From Actinomadura rupiterrae (GTDB lineage Bacteria > Actinomycetota > Actinomycetes > Streptosporangiales > Streptosporangiaceae), in assembly GCF_024172125.1 (NCBI RefSeq), contig NZ_JAMZEA010000006.1, positions 434,001-498,000 on the forward strand: 64,000 nucleotides of DNA, read 5' to 3'. This document shows, piece by piece, positions 63,473-64,000 of this stretch (position 1 is its first letter; each line of letters opens with the position of its first letter). The notes beneath the pieces were generated by a model that was given only the letters and a program-made list of their open reading frames with translations, made no database searches and was not told where the DNA came from. A program made the position numbers and the translations under genes.

Positions 63473-64000
63473 GTGAGCGCCACTCTTGTTGCTAAGGAAC
63501 TTGCCGCGGGGCACGGGGACCGGGTTCTGTTCTCCGGGCTTGACTTGGTCGTGGCTCCCGGGGACGTCGTGGGGCTGGTCGGGGCCAACGGGGCGGGGAA
63601 GTCGTCGTTGCTGCGGCTCCTCGCCGGGGTGGACGCGCCGGAGGGCGGTTCGGTACGGCTCAGCCCGCCCAACGCGCTGGTCGGGTACCTGCCCCAGGAG
63701 CCTGAGCGGCGTCCGGGCGAGACCGTCGAGGACTTCCTCGGACGCCGGACGGGTGTGACGCAGGCTCAGGCCGAGCTCGACGCGGCGACCCAGGGCCTGG
63801 TCGACGAGGTCCCGGGCGCGGACGACGCGTACGCCGAGGCGCTGGAGCGGTGGCTCGCGCTCGGCGGTGCCGATCTTTCCGACCGGGCGGGCGAGGTGGC
63901 GGCCGAACTCGGGCTGAAGGTCTCGCTCGACCGTCCGATGACGGCCCTGTCAGGCGGGCAGGCGGCGCGGGCGGGCCTGGCGTCGCTGCTGCTGAGCCGG
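63473..64000 (+). CDS. ABC-F family ATPase, N-terminal part
   Basis: The first 176 residues of a gene that runs off the window. GTG start; TAGCGT lies 7 bases before it (leaderless). Walker A GLVGANGAGKSSLLRLLAG at about residues 35-53, Q-loop region VGYLPQEPERRPGETV, and signature LSGGQAARAGLASLLLSR at the very end. ABC-F proteins act on the ribosome (translation factors and antibiotic resistance). No membrane segment, as expected. The rest, with the second ATPase module, is outside. Confidence 0.9.
   Translation, partial: MSATLVAKELAAGHGDRVLFSGLDLVVAPGDVVGLVGANGAGKSSLLRLLAGVDAPEGGSVRLSPPNALVGYLPQEPERRPGETVEDFLGRRTGVTQAQAELDAATQGLVDEVPGADDAYAEALERWLALGGADLSDRAGEVAAELGLKVSLDRPMTALSGGQAARAGLASLLLSR

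Overview
The window is very GC-rich DNA with actinomycete gene content: an SsgB-like sporulation protein, an MreB paralogue, SARP/AfsR and LuxR-ATPase regulators, an Scr1/DUF5753-type regulator, a DUF574 methyltransferase, a polyphosphate glucokinase and an ECF56-like sigma factor. Many genes start with GTG or TTG. The mix fits a sporulating actinomycete, most likely Streptosporangiales/Thermomonosporaceae (Actinomadura-like); that placement is inference. No phage, transposase, CRISPR array or conjugation gene was found, so this reads as chromosome, not a mobile island.

Layout. 1-0.8 kb: PadR regulator plus membrane protein. 0.9-5.7 kb: urease operon on the minus strand, ureAB-ureC-ureF-ureG-ureD, with fused gamma/beta subunits and no ureE. 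6-24.6 kb: a patchwork of single genes and divergent regulator/target pairs (LysR/oxidoreductase, LysR/tautomerase, PadR/membrane protein), a two-component system, a secreted BNR propeller, a lipoprotein hydrolase, a frameshifted LuxR-ATPase regulator, a ricin-type lectin and an acyl-CoA dehydrogenase. At 10.2-10.65 kb lie the fused 3' halves of a former TetR/SDR divergent pair. 24.6-31.4 kb: GNAT, an SDR-ECF sigma operon with a perfect CRP-type palindrome upstream, a DUF574/DUF5753 cluster, and an XRE/methionine aminopeptidase pair sharing two identical-class operators.

31.4-42.7 kb: an unrecognised 628-residue coiled-coil protein, a GH35 beta-galactosidase, a PLP decarboxylase divergent from an Lrp regulator over a 26-bp palindrome, an MreB-like protein and a large SARP regulator. 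42.8-49.7 kb: stress and envelope genes (HdeD, VIT-type transporter, ThrE, a Clp-type chaperone with a long Ser/Pro tail and a hairpin over its ribosome binding site, a PGPGW protein, SsgB). 49.8-52.2 kb: transhydrogenase and polyphosphate glucokinase, divergent. 52.2-60.1 kb: a six-gene glycan operon (lipoprotein, two permeases, dedicated ATPase, PHP metallohydrolase, GH38 alpha-mannosidase). 60.2-64 kb: pabC-pabB, an ArsR regulator, a tRNA-Gly/Cys/Val cluster and the start of an ABC-F gene.

Two window-wide themes stand out. About eleven genes have a TANNNT-like or CANNNT hexamer 6-7 bases before the start codon and so look leaderless. Short tandem duplications are frequent: units inside genes are multiples of three (18, 24, 36 bp), whereas most intergenic units are not.
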